A stretch of 64,000 nt of DNA, taken from positions 434,001 to 498,000 of the forward strand of contig JANFAH010000028.1 in assembly GCA_024663395.1 (NCBI GenBank), in the 5' to 3' direction. How positions within the stretch are numbered: the first letter of the stretch is position 1; each line of letters starts with the position of its first letter. The translations under genes and the position numbers were made by a program. The notes under the pieces were generated by a model. It searched no databases, was not told where the DNA came from, and was given only the letters and a program-made list of their open reading frames with translations. The DNA is from Pisolithus tinctorius (lineage: Eukaryota; Basidiomycota; Agaricomycetes; Boletales; Pisolithaceae). This document shows, in pieces, positions 46,746 to 56,826 of the stretch.

Positions 46746-47322
46746 TTCAGCGTTTATGATAGTAAGATAATCTACTATGATTTTATTTGAAGTAAGTCTC
46801 GAGATGCGAGGCGTGGAGGCATTGGAAGGGGGGAGGGTAGCACGTGATTAGTAAGCAGCCACCAAGTGCAGATAAGATAGTACGAGGTGTAGTACTTCAG
46901 ATCGCAATAGCACACTGCAGAATTACATATAATTTTGGTACTGTCCTCTAGTTAACACACAGGGCTCGAAGAATATGAATTTTTTGTGAAGAAATATGCA
47001 GTACTTGGATCACAATCTTGGTTATATGTGTAAAATCAGCCTATGTTTTTTTCAGACTTATATAGCGGTAGAACTATTCTAATTTTTATACAAGAACCTG
47101 AATCTAATTTACCTGGTTCCGAATCTGCAAAAATACTGGCAATCTGACTTGAATTGATTGAGATGTTCAGATTCTAAAATTTAGCCACTACATGTGTGTG
47201 ATTTTGTTCGTTTAGCCGCGCCCTCAGTTTTAAAAACGGCGGTAATTTGAAGGTCTCGAAGCACTATACATTGCGACAAACCCAAGTTACATTATAAGAC
47301 GCTACATCTCTTTGTACAACGA
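46746..47322. other. AT-rich spacer inside the 8-kb element
   Basis: No gene is supported. A 17-base stretch near 46748-46764 (GCGTTTATGATAGTAAG) matches the CWC22 exon border at 45583-45599 at 16 positions, possibly a scrap of the same captured gene. Confidence 0.4.
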
Positions 47323-48265
47323 CTACGTAGGTATGATTTTGTGGACAAGGCGATCTTTAACGCGAGTAATGAATTGATGAGAATGCGCAAGTGGTTTGTT
47401 CAGGTTCATTATATGTGAAAACATATGCCTCTTACAATCCACACCGACCCGGCCAAATTGCAATCCTTTGAAGTGATCGATAGCTTCGTCCAAACGCCGC
47501 GGGTTCCTTCCATCAAGGAGGAGTCGCCCCATACCGTTCCACCACACCGCAGCCCAATCCTCGGCACACCCTTTGTGATCCTGACAGCTGCTAGAATGCA
47601 CAATGGGAGGAAATTCTGCAGCGACCGTGCGGATGTACTCGTCCAAATGGGACCTGACATAGACATATGCGACGTAAGTATCCATCCCCATCCGGACACG
47701 GTGAGACTTCTTAATCTTCGTCAGCGGGACTTCGCAAAGCCTAGTGAAACCTCTTTCGAAGATGGCCCGAATCTTGTACTCGATGCCTAGATAAACGAGT
47801 TCGGAAGGGTGGAAGAAGTATGCTCTCTCGATGACGCAAGAGGTGACGAAGCTGAGCATACGGGCGCTGCATTGGAAATGGCGGACGAATTCCAGCAAGT
47901 TCTTGAGGTCATCCAAGGAATATTTGGCGGAAGGATGGGGACTAGAACGAGCGAATTCAGTAAGGGTCACCATCAGGGGAGTGCTCAGAGACTTACCACA
48001 TGAACTTGAATTCGACGAACAAATCAAAAGTTTGCGCAGTCAAATTTTTTCCACCGAGAATAATTGGTTGCCCATCAACCTTCCCCTCCTGGCTGTCTGG
48101 CGCGTATTGGCCAAGCGAAAAGACGTCAGCGAAGAGTTTGGACTCGTTCACCAAGATGTCGTGATTGAGTTTGTACAGCGTATTCTCGACCCGGAAGATG
48201 AACGTGCCATTTTCGAAATAAAATTCAGGATGGCGGGTGACTGTCACTGGCGCTGATTCAGTCAT
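47323..48265 (-). CDS. BTB/POZ-domain protein carried by the 8-kb element
   Basis: It starts MTESAPVTVTRHPEFYFENG at 48265. The N-terminal BTB-like fold reads FIFRVENTLYKLNHDILVNE and SKLFADVFSLGQYAPD. After a 56-nt intron (FKFM|CPHPSAK) the BTB ends with YSLDDLKNLLEFVRHFQC, and a helical C-terminal region follows (IERAYFFHPSELVYLGIEYK, EDWAAVWWNGMGRLLLDGRN). The stop is at 47323; about 290 residues. This is the BTB type that is strongly multiplied in Agaricomycetes, where function is usually unknown. The gene looks intact. It lies between the transposon repeats and so is probably a captured host gene. Its start is only 144 bases from the divergent transposase start. Confidence 0.75.
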
Positions 48266-48408
48266 GATTAAGGCGAAACGGCTGATGGAACAGTAAGGGA
48301 AATTATATATGTTATTGTTTATTTGTTGCCTTGTGTTCTCATACGTCCCACGTACTGTTACGTCGCGTTCCGGGGTTTGGGCTTCAAGCTCGAAGACCCA
48401 TCCCATCG

Positions 48409-50345
48409 ATGGCGACATCGCTTCCCAGTTCCATCCCTCAGCTGCCCGCAAATACCACACCGTGGCCAGAAAACCTCATCGTGGCGGTCGATTCGCTCTC
48501 CGACATTTATCGGCGTGCTTTCCAAGTGTGGACCCAAGAGGACAACGATCTAATTCGCCTCGAGTGTCATCTCGGCTTTCTGGAAGGAAACACGATACAT
48601 CTCCTTACAGCGATTGAAGAAGACCGTGTGGGCGCTGACCTGTCCGAGTGGCTCTCGGACGCCACTGAGCTAGTTGGGAAGCTGTATGCAGCGATTGCAC
48701 GCTATCGAGACAGCATGAGGACTTGGTGAGCAAACTTAAAAAAATGGTTCTCAACGCTATCAGCCTAACATACACATTCTTCATGCTTAGTGTTGATGAG
48801 AACGTAGAAATACCAAAGCCGGTAGCAGAAGTTCACACCGGTTTACGAGGACGGCCGAGGAAGGTCATCGACATCGACATTCTCAAGGAGGTCGTTTCAA
48901 ACTCAAGACACATTCGTTCCACTGAACTCGCGCGCCTTCTCGGAATCCATCGAAATACTCTGCGCCTTTACATGAGGTGCCACGGCATTGAGCGTACGTA
49001 CACTGAGATTAGCGATGCGGACCTCGACAATCTCGTCAAGGAATTTAAGAAGAGACGGCCGGAATCTGGACTTCGTTATATCATTGGGTTCATGCGGGCA
49101 CAGGGGGTTCGCGTTCAGTATCGCCGTGTAATCCAGTCGCTTTCTAGGGTGGATCGCCTCGGTCAAGCTTTACGAGACCGCCGTACGAAGACCAGGCGCA
49201 AGTATCATGTCAAGCGGCCCAATGCGTTATGGCACATGGACGGTCACCACAAATTGATTCGGTGGGGGATCGTTATCCATGGATTCATCGATGGGTTTTG
49301 CCGCACGGTACGTTTATCAGTCGTCTAACTCGCAACATTCGTTGATTCATTCTTAGGTTACTGCGATACGTGCTAGCGATAATAATCGGTCGGCGACCGT
49401 CCTTCACGTATTTAAACAAGCGATTGAAGAATATAGTATGCCTTCCCGCGTACGTGGAGACCGCGGTGGTGAGAACCTTGACGTCGCAACCTACGTCATT
49501 ATGAAGAATGGCCACCACCGAGGCTCGTTTATCTGGGGAACGTAAGTATATTTTACATTATTTTTGTATTCGTTGTTGCTAATCACACATGAATCTAGAT
49601 CAACTCGAAATTGTCGTATTGAGCGTTTGTGGGTCGAAGTCGGATCTCAGTTCGCCAGACACTGGCGCGCATTCTTCACTCGGCTTGAACGTATTCACTT
49701 GCTTGATGTCGACAACGCGTCGCATATCTGGTTACTCCATATACTTTTCCTCGACGATATCAATCACGATTGTCAGGTGTTTCGAGAGGAGTGGAATTGC
49801 CACCCGATAGGTGGCCCAAGTGCTAACAACAAGAGTCCCAAGGTAAGATTTCAGTTTCGTTAGTTTACTACTCTACTCATTCCGTGATATACATATACAA
49901 GGATATGCGCCTGTTAGGTCAAATCAAGTTCGGCGTATACCAAGATCGTGAAGATCGTGAAGAGCTTGAGGGACTTGGCCTCGCTGACGATGAAGTAACG
50001 GATACGGCCGATGTGATCGCACGTCAACAGCAAGTACATATTAACCATGAAGCCGTGCACGTACCCTCGCTTCGAAATCCGTTTAGGAGTGATGAAGACG
50101 AGCTAATCTTTTTCAGTGGTCTTCGTGAGGTAATTGCTCAGGACATCACACCAGAGAATTTCGGGTTGACGCCAGCGGAGTGGGGCTCGGACGGATATCC
50201 GACAATTGAAACTATTCGCATTGGTCGACGTGCGGCCAAAGACGTAGACATTTCGTTAGCGGACTCAATTTGGTATTCCCGGGCACGTCTATGGTGCCAG
50301 GCTCTATCCACGTTGTCATATTACTTACTAAGTCTTAAACTTTGA
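48409..50345 (+). CDS. Integrase-type DDE transposase of the 8-kb element
   Basis: Catalyses movement of the element. It starts MATSLPSSIPQLPANTTPWP (alpha-helical N-terminal region). After an intron come VHTGLRGRPRKVIDIDIL and a helix-turn-helix (STELARLLGIHRNTLRLYMR). The integrase core reads ALWHMDGHHKLIRWGIVIHG (first Asp), VRGDRGGENLDVATYV (second Asp) and RNCRIERLWVEVGSQFARHW (Glu, about 34 residues after the second Asp, across an intron). A C-terminal region follows (LFLDDINHDCQVFREEWN, HPIGGPSANNKSP, DMRLLGQIKFGVYQDRED). Five or so GT-AG introns of 50-70 nt. All three acidic residues are present and no stop is seen in the core. Related integrase-core proteins occur in fungi and animals. 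The exact 3' end near 50345 is uncertain. Confidence 0.85.
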
Positions 50346-50426
50346 TCTAGTATGCTGGCACCAATTATAAATTGCACGGTGCTCTGTTCGTCTGTCTTTA
50401 CGCCCCGTTTGTTCTTGCCCGTATCG

Positions 50427-51876
50427 ATGCCAGCCAGGGAGGGCCTCTGCCGGGGCGGTGATGGTACTTGCGACTGTGAAGTGTTCTTCCCCCAAAAAGA
50501 CAACGCCGCCCACTGCTTGGAATGTCTGCATGGGATAAGCAAGCATCGCAACGCTGATGGTACCTCGGTTGCCATCCAACCTCACCCTGCCGTATCCGGC
50601 TCGTCAAATGTGGCGAGAATATTCGAAGGCCTTGCTAACAAACGTCCCACCGGCTTGTCTCAGGTTGCTCAACTGGATCCCCGTCGCGAGGCGCTAGCAA
50701 CGAAAACTTCAAAGCTAGTCCAGAAGGCAACTTCTACTACCGAGCGCAAGGCAAGTATTTCCAGTGGTACGTCTGGATCGTTCAGATTAAGTATTCTATT
50801 CTAGGTGTCATCTCAGAGGCACGCAAGTAGTCAGAAATTTCATGTCGGTTCCGTCGCCATCGTAACTTGTGGATTGGATGTAAGTCTGTTTCTTCATTCC
50901 AATGTGCAGATTCTTACATCGCAAATCGAAATCAAGGCTAATGGTCGGTTGCTGAAAGACCCCTTACCCCTACCGCTTGCAGATAGGAAGATATTCATCC
51001 AGCAGCTCGAAGATCATGGATGTTACCTGCAACAAACGATCGAAATTGACACATCGTGGTCCCATGACGACGTCACCACCCATCTTCGTTCTTGGTTCCC
51101 CAAAGTCTTCGAACATTTCGATGCGCGTCGTGAGCAGGCTAATACCGCTTCCCAGACTCAACCTGACTGGCAACTTCTCGTTCCGAATAATGGGAAACTC
51201 GAGCTCTCCACAGCGGTCCGCCCAAACGGTATTGTTCTTGCTCGTTTCAAGGGACGTCAGAAGGCAAGTATAGCCGATAGTAACTTGTGGTTTGGTACGT
51301 CACTACGGCGCGATAGTTGCGATCACTCATATTTTTTGAACAGTTACCCGAAACCCGGTTCCACTTGCTGTTTTCAACAAGTGGAAAGTTGAGTCGGACA
51401 TTGTGGGAACGGACATCGAGGCGATGAGTGACGAGGGGAGTGAAGTGATTGAACTCTCGAGCTCTGTCGCTGAGCTCAACATCAACGCCGTGGCTGAGAC
51501 AGGTAACGATTTCCAGCGCTATCATCTTTACTAACAGAATTAATGGGTTTTCTTCGAGTAGGCAAGAGGTCTCGCCCGATCACCGTCTTATCCTCCCCCG
51601 AGGCGACGGATCGGCGGTCCTTCCGCAAGAAACGCAAGGATCGTAAGTCATGTGTTCCCAGCTCTATGACGACATGCTAACTGAGCAATATCTACAGTTA
51701 ACGCAAACGCACTGCCCACCTGGCCTTGTCAACCTGCGGGGCCCATTTCTGGGCCGGTGATGGTGAAAGAGCTCCTGTCTGACAGCGATGACAACACCCC
51801 GCCCAACCCATGGTCCGCTCAATTCGATCAAACGACGTTGCTGAAGGATGATGATGTCTCCGATATTGATCTGTGA
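50427..51876 (+). CDS. Accessory protein of the 8-kb element with cysteine/His motif
   Basis: It starts MPAREGLCRGGDGTCDCEVF at 50427. The N-terminal motif reads CDCEVFFPQKDNAAHCLEC then LHGISKH, a possible zinc site (C-x-C, C-x2-C, H). The middle is Ser/Thr/Lys-rich. Later exons give LLKDPLPLPLADRKIFIQQL, SHDDVTTHLRSWFPKVFEHF and PDWQLLVPNNGKLELSTAVR. An acidic, basic and again acidic tail follows (GKRSRPITVLSSPE, RSFRKKRKDLNANA, DDNTPPNPWSAQFDQTTLL), ending DVSDIDL at 51876. At least five introns. A KKRK-type nuclear signal is visible. It lies just downstream of the transposase in the same direction, so it may act with it, for example in DNA binding; the family is not recognised. Confidence 0.6.
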
Positions 51877-52052
51877 ACTTGCCAACCATTCCCTCTCCCC
51901 TCCCCGCTCACTATACGTCTGTCCCTAACAGTAGACTGATGTTCGTAATGCTTCATTCAATGTGATTTGTGATTTCCAGCGATAACGTCTGCCCAAACGT
52001 GTCAAACGACTAACATTGATATGAGATCACCTTGTCATCGAAGACGAAGACA

Positions 52053-52520
52053 TTCGTGTTCGCCACCACTTGGTAAATTTACTAGCCAATACAATCATTG
52101 TTGTTTCTATATACCTCATGCAAAATTCAATCATTAATGCGCAGGGATTGATTGTTATGTTATGTAGGCATATACGAATATACACATAGTATGGTTATAT
52201 TATATATATATAATATATATAAAGCGACATGCGGTCGAGTGGTGTGGTTGCGGAGGGTAACGACGCGGCTGAGAGGGCGCGGTGGTGTGGTTGCGGAAGG
52301 TAACGACGCGGCTGAAAGGGCGCGGTAGTGCGGTTGCGCGACCGCGAAAAGTAATGACGCGGTCGAATGAGCGCGGTGGCGTGGTTGCGGAAGGTAACGA
52401 CGCGGTTGAGAGGGCGCGGTAGTGCGGTTGTGCGACCGCGACAAGTAACGACGCGGCCGAATGGGCGCGGTGGTGTGGCGGTGCGGCCGCGAAAAATAAA
52501 TGTGCAGATTTTACGCCATA
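52053..52520 (-). repeat. Right 468-bp terminal inverted repeat
   Basis: Reverse complement of 44469-44936, equal in length; divergence from the left copy begins just inside 52053. It contains the same 51/43-bp minisatellite. Confidence 0.9.
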
Positions 52521-52526
52521 CCAGGC
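52521..52526. repeat. Target-site duplication, right copy
   Basis: CCAGGC directly after the right inverted repeat, matching 44463-44468. Confidence 0.85.
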
Positions 52527-52555
52527 ACTAGTACAAATCTCCAAGACATAACCGC

Positions 52556-52747
52556 TCAAATGCCCACCTTGTTTGATTCCTCTTCGGCCTGCTTTCTTAT
52601 CGCGTCGATGACCCTCCGGTTCGCAACAAGGTCCGCGTTGCCTCGACGTAAAGAATGAGTTGGGAAATATGGCACGCGTATTGACATGCCTTTTCTGACA
52701 TCAGCTTCGACGTCACATAATGTTAGTGTTGTTGTCAACCCTTTCAA
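52556..52747 (-). CDS. Unidentified exon next to the transposon
   Basis: A minus-strand frame reads DVEADVRKGMSIRVPYFPTH, SLRRGNADLVANRRVIDAI and RKQAEEESNK, then a GTGGGC donor-like site right beside the transposon. It looks like a genuine exon by composition. Without the transposon the intron could have continued to the membrane-like stretch at 44380-44430. Product unknown. Confidence 0.3.
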   Translation of the reverse strand: MKGLTTTLTLCDVEADVRKGMSIRVPYFPTHSLRRGNADLVANRRVIDAIRKQAEEESNKVGI

Positions 52748-52935
52748 ATAATCGAATTCGAAAGAAAAGAAAATGAAGTGAAAAGGACATACGGCGCCGC
52801 GTTACCACGATAGAACCTCTTGCTACTACCGGCTGTGAACTTATGAATCGAGCTGCTTGAACCATCCGACTTGTAAAATGGACTCTTGGTACATCCCAGT
52901 ATGGTCATCGGCCCCCACTTCTCTACTCGACGAGG

Positions 52936-53419
52936 TTAATAACGTCCGCCTGAATGATGGCAAGTGAGGCATTTATAAGGTGCACTAACGAGGTTTTGGT
53001 TGGTAAGGTTGGGAAGGAGGGAGAGTACGATGGGGCCGACGGCGATAAAACCACCCAAAATATTTTCCATAGCCCAGTATGCGGATCGTTGGTTTCGCAG
53101 GACTATACATGAGGCATGAGATCGCCGACCCACCTCCGACTTTTTCAGGGATTTGGAACCTTGAGGTAATGACAGACCTGAATGCCCCAAGATAGCCGAT
53201 TTGATGTATGTCGAGGCTTGTGCAATATGATCGGACATTTCGACTTGAAAGAACTCGAGATATGTGAGTTACATTGGTTTTGGACTCGGAATACGGCGAC
53301 CGATTTGTTTTATACTCACGGACACTCCCGTGTTCAGAGTAATCAAGAAGAAGAAAAATGGATAGATGGGAAATCACATCTGGTAGTGTGGCGCTGGTGA
53401 CCAAGGTCAAGGACGTCAT
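52936..53419 (-). CDS. Hypothetical small membrane protein
   Basis: Exons read MTSLTLVTSATLPDVISHLS, IFLLLDYSEHGS, then MSDHIAQASTYIKSAILGHS, spliced to VLRNQRSAYWAMENILGG, FIAVGPIVLSLLPNLTNQN (one clear membrane segment) and a C-terminal CLTCHHSGGRY. GT-AG introns fit at about 53161-53108 and 53330-53260. The family is not recognised. It could belong with the exon at 52556-52747 in one gene interrupted by the transposon. Confidence 0.3.
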
Positions 53420-54111
53420 CTAACAAGTTAGGAGCACAGCGCTAGCTGCATCGTCCCGACTGGATTGGAGCGCACAGCTGCTGATATACGACCCATAACT
53501 TTCGACGGTGTGCTCGCGGTCCCTGCGATCTGCTCCAGCCTCCAGCCATGCTTAGATCTTGGTGTTCGTACCATGGATGTAACCTTCGCCTGATGCATCA
53601 TTTCACCGGTCGATACCGGTCGCATTAGTTACTGAACTGAACGTACCCGGATCCTTGGTGTTGGTCTACGCACGTGCGATGCGAGCGCTGAACGCCGCGA
53701 ACTCAAGAAAGTCCAGTGGATTAATTCTGTTTCGTCCCATAGCAACGATATAATTTGCGCATTAGGACATACTCATAAGTCAAGTATGGTTGTTTGTGCC
53801 CGTTTCTTTGTTTTTCATCCCGGGTTGCTTACGATACGTGTGAATGCACGTATGAACCTACACGTGCGCCTCTTTCATCAGTCTTCACCACTTGGCTAGC
53901 CTTGGCCATCCGCTGGGCTAGACGCAACACCGAAGGTGAGGGTAGACCCCTCATCCGGGTATGGTCTTCCTCCATTCCCCTCCTTCCCAAGTACTTTTGT
54001 AAGTCAATCACCTGCTCTTGTGGCTAGCTGTACCGCATGAAATCGTTCGTAATACATACATCTCAGCTTCTTATCTCAAAACATGTCTTACAGGTCATCT
54101 GTTGTATCCAC
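53420..54111. other. Intergenic region, no gene supported
   Basis: Nothing is supported beyond short frames; it lies 3' of small secreted copy 2. Confidence 0.4.
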
Positions 54112-54616
54112 TCAGTCGAACGAGCACAGGGTACAAGTGTCGCTGTCCATATAAGCTCTGTTGGGACAATTCTCGATTGTGAGGTTAGCGTAGAAATCTC
54201 CTGTAGCCTGTGACTCATTCATAAGCCACCTTAGGACAAAAGAAGGGGCCACAAATAAACGTACATCGTAGGCACAGTAGGGGGTTTCCAGGGGTATTTC
54301 TATTTCTTTCACCGAGGAAGGGTACAGGTTTGTGTACCTGACCAGCCAGACCGTTTGATTAATCATGATATCACGGTGGCCAGCAACGGATGAAATCAAC
54401 ATACCAACAGATCGTAAGGTTCTCTGGCAGGTTCCCCACGGCACTCTCCAAGAAGCACTTGCTCTCATAAAGATAGGTACCGACGAGAGGTGGACAGGTA
54501 GCGCATGTGACATCATCGGTCAGCCTCCCCGCCGCTTGAAGTCGCGAGGGAGGATAGCCATAATATGAGTGGGAATCCCACCAGAGGTAGGTAAGGAAGG
54601 TCCGCAAGAACTGCAT
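54112..54616 (-). CDS. Small secreted cysteine-containing protein, family copy 2
   Basis: It has the same three-exon plan as 43210-43662. Exon 1 reads MQFLRTFLTYLWWDSHSYYG (signal-peptide-like), VTCATCPPLVGTYLYESKC and LPENLTIC. A 67-nt intron leads to WYTNLYPSSVKEIEIPLETP and YCAYD. An intron of about 57 nt leads to ATGDFYANLTIENCPNRAYM and DSDTCTLCSFD, with the stop at 54112. Cysteines align with copy 1. About 125 residues, apparently intact. Function unknown; the secretion signal and small Cys-containing form are compatible with an effector-like or cell-wall role, but nothing more specific can be said. Confidence 0.62.
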
Positions 54617-55429
54617 GGGTCAGTGGGCGAGGAGAACGGCTGGGTGCGAGGGGTAGAGAAGTTTAAGTACCCGGTGGGGACGCACTTCTATTCGGTTCTC
54701 CATCGACGCTGTGGGCGTAAAAAAAAGCCATTTATATGGCAGGAATGGACCCCGGCAAATATGTTCAATGTACGTGCATGCGGCATTTGCGCCCTTCTGT
54801 GGTCACCTGATGTGTATGTTGTGGTTACCCGGCGGATTTCATATTTTCCCTTGTTGTGTTGAGATGTAGTAGCAGAGAAACCTGCTTGCACCGTTGACGA
54901 AAACCGGGTCCGCATCACCGCATGTCGTCATGTCTCACCTTCCGACTGAAGAGTTGTTTCATGCAACGTCGGCCAAGTTGTGTAAAACTTGGCATTACAT
55001 AATGGTCTGCTTTCTTCCCTCACCTGGTATCAAGGCGACGTTCATGAACCAAGCATGTATGAGAAACGTTTACCTAGAAACCGGGGTCAGACGTCGAGGA
55101 GTCAAGTCCACGCATAATGAGTGAGCTCGATGCAGTGAGTGATGTGTTGCCGGGGAATTGAAGTTCGACAAAGCGGCGATGCATGGCAGCGAGCGTAGGA
55201 GTATGCAGGCCCATTAAGACCGTCAACGATGCCATGTATGTTACACGACATGGTCATACCAACAAGTGGAAGACGGTGATGCTTGCGACGACGACTGGTA
55301 AGAGCAACATTGATCGTGATCACGCCCACGTGACACAGCCGTAGTGTGTACAACGTCCATGGAAAACGTCAGTACTACATGAACACAATCACAGACGGTA
55401 CACCAATTCGACCGAGAGAGTAGTCGTTC
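54617..55429. other. Intergenic region with partial copy of the Nup159 5' flank
   Basis: 55047-55117 is homologous to 56740-56806, just upstream of the nucleoporin gene (shared AGAAACCGGGG and AGTCAAGTCCAC / AGTCGAGTCCAC phrases). No gene is supported. Confidence 0.4.
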
Positions 55430-55830
55430 TGTCCTCCATACACCTGGAGTAGACGAGCAGGCAGGACAAGTAGTAACCCCCCTTTCTGCTCTGCGGGTTG
55501 TTTATCAGTCTATCACGCGTAATAAGCCCTATCTGCATCGCAGTCTGGTGAAAAAACGTAGAGTGTATCCACAAAAGTCCGTGACAGGAACGTCTCCCTC
55601 CTTGTAGCTGTCCAGCCCAGTGATCAGTCGGGGGTGCTACGATTGAATAAAGTGGGCTAACCAATAGTATGTATGCGGCACATATTCAGTATTGTCGGCT
55701 GTGGCGCACTTGTTGCCATACACGTAGTTGCCAATGGAGGATGAGTAGTCGGCACATGTACCGGTAGCGTCAACTGAGGGGAAATTGCACTGCGCAGAAG
55801 CGGGGCAATTTGGGGGGTTTATATACTTCG
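55430..55830 (-). pseudogene. Small secreted family copy 3, signal peptide lost
   Basis: Family blocks are present: AQCNFPSVDATGTCADYSSS, IGNYVYGNKC and EYVPHTYY, a 54-nt intron, CYKEGDVPVTDFCGY, and in a further exon TTCPACSSTPG. The expected start and signal peptide (MQ-x-x-x-TFL-x-YLW in the other copies) are absent: the TATA-like GTATATAAAC at 55819-55826 lies about 20 bases before the QCNFPS block, where the other copies have more than 100 bases. This points to a deletion of the leader and start codon. The C-terminal frame also runs on without the expected stop. Confidence 0.5.
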
Positions 55831-55876
55831 CAGGTCCTACCATGGTGGCCCGTGGAAAATATGCAAACCTCACCAA

Positions 55877-56826
55877 TTCCTACAGGAAAGGAATTCGAGT
55901 CAATGAAGCGAATAGTACGCACATAAGTGCGCCACTGATACACTCATGGACTCGATAATTCCCGGATTGTTTTCGCAGTTCATCTGATAAAGTTTAAACT
56001 CTTGAAAATATTGGTGTCTGTATTAAGTGTCTGATTGAAAGCATGGTTGATCGATGAAGCAAATAACGGAAACGCATAAAGTTCGACAGTAGTGACAAGG
56101 CGTTTCCTCGCTTCGGCACTCAAGCTGAGTACGAGTGCTCCCACGGGGCCATGAAGTTCCCCGGTGGTATGCGACAAGATCCCTGAGAAAGCTGGAGGAC
56201 GGAGACGACGAAGGCGCGCGGGCTGAGGGGATATGTCAAGGGAAAACTACATGTAGGTCGCCGTCTGAGCTTGGAGGTTCAGGTTGCGAGCCCGCGGCCA
56301 GGGTAATGGGATGGTCTGCAGTTCAACGCTGAACGCTGTCACGACGGCGTCACCGCTGCCTGAGAAGAGTGAAGAGGTGAGCTTCAGTGACAACTTTTCC
56401 TTCAGGTCACGAGTCACAATCAATCAAATAAAGACTGGAAGAGTACAGACATGGGTAGAAGTTGCGGTGAGCGTATAGTACGCTGACTCCCACATGGTGA
56501 CTCCTCTGATACCTAGGCTTGATTTGGCTGATCATCACTCTATCATGGACAGAGGAGACTAGGTGAATGAGACGTTCTCTTTGTCATGTAACTTGATACT
56601 CTGGCTTGGTGATAGGCAAGCTTCAATTGGGCAGGGTGTGCAGTTTGGAGTAGTCGAAGGAAGTGGAAGTGGTGCGGCAGGCGGGAAGAGTGAACAACTC
56701 CAGCATTTCTTTAAACTCGAAGAGGTCCAGGTGATGAGCTGTGTGAGAAATGATTACCTAATCCAGAAACCGGGGGTCGTCACGTCCAAGAGTCGAGTCC
56801 ACACATTCCACAGTGTGCCAGCACCG
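55877..56826. other. Intergenic / promoter region of the nucleoporin gene
   Basis: No separate gene is supported. An open frame enters from 56563 and is in frame with the proposed nucleoporin start, so the 5' end could be further upstream. Confidence 0.4.

Larger units (their letters stand above)
44469..52520. mobile_element. 8,052-bp DDE transposon with captured genes (IS3EU-like)
   Basis: Two 468-bp terminal inverted repeats (44469-44936 and 52053-52520) enclose four genes and are flanked by the 6-bp duplication CCAGGC. The element begins TATGGCGTAAAATC and ends with its complement. The repeats show no length difference, the spans I compared are identical and their translations are identical, so insertion was recent. 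Cargo in order: a CWC22 fragment (minus), a BTB-domain gene (minus), an integrase-type DDE transposase (plus) and a cysteine-containing accessory gene (plus). A 6-bp duplication and TAY..RTA ends are, as I recall, the hallmarks of the IS3EU superfamily; the transposase type is compatible but I could not run a comparison. Confidence 0.9.
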
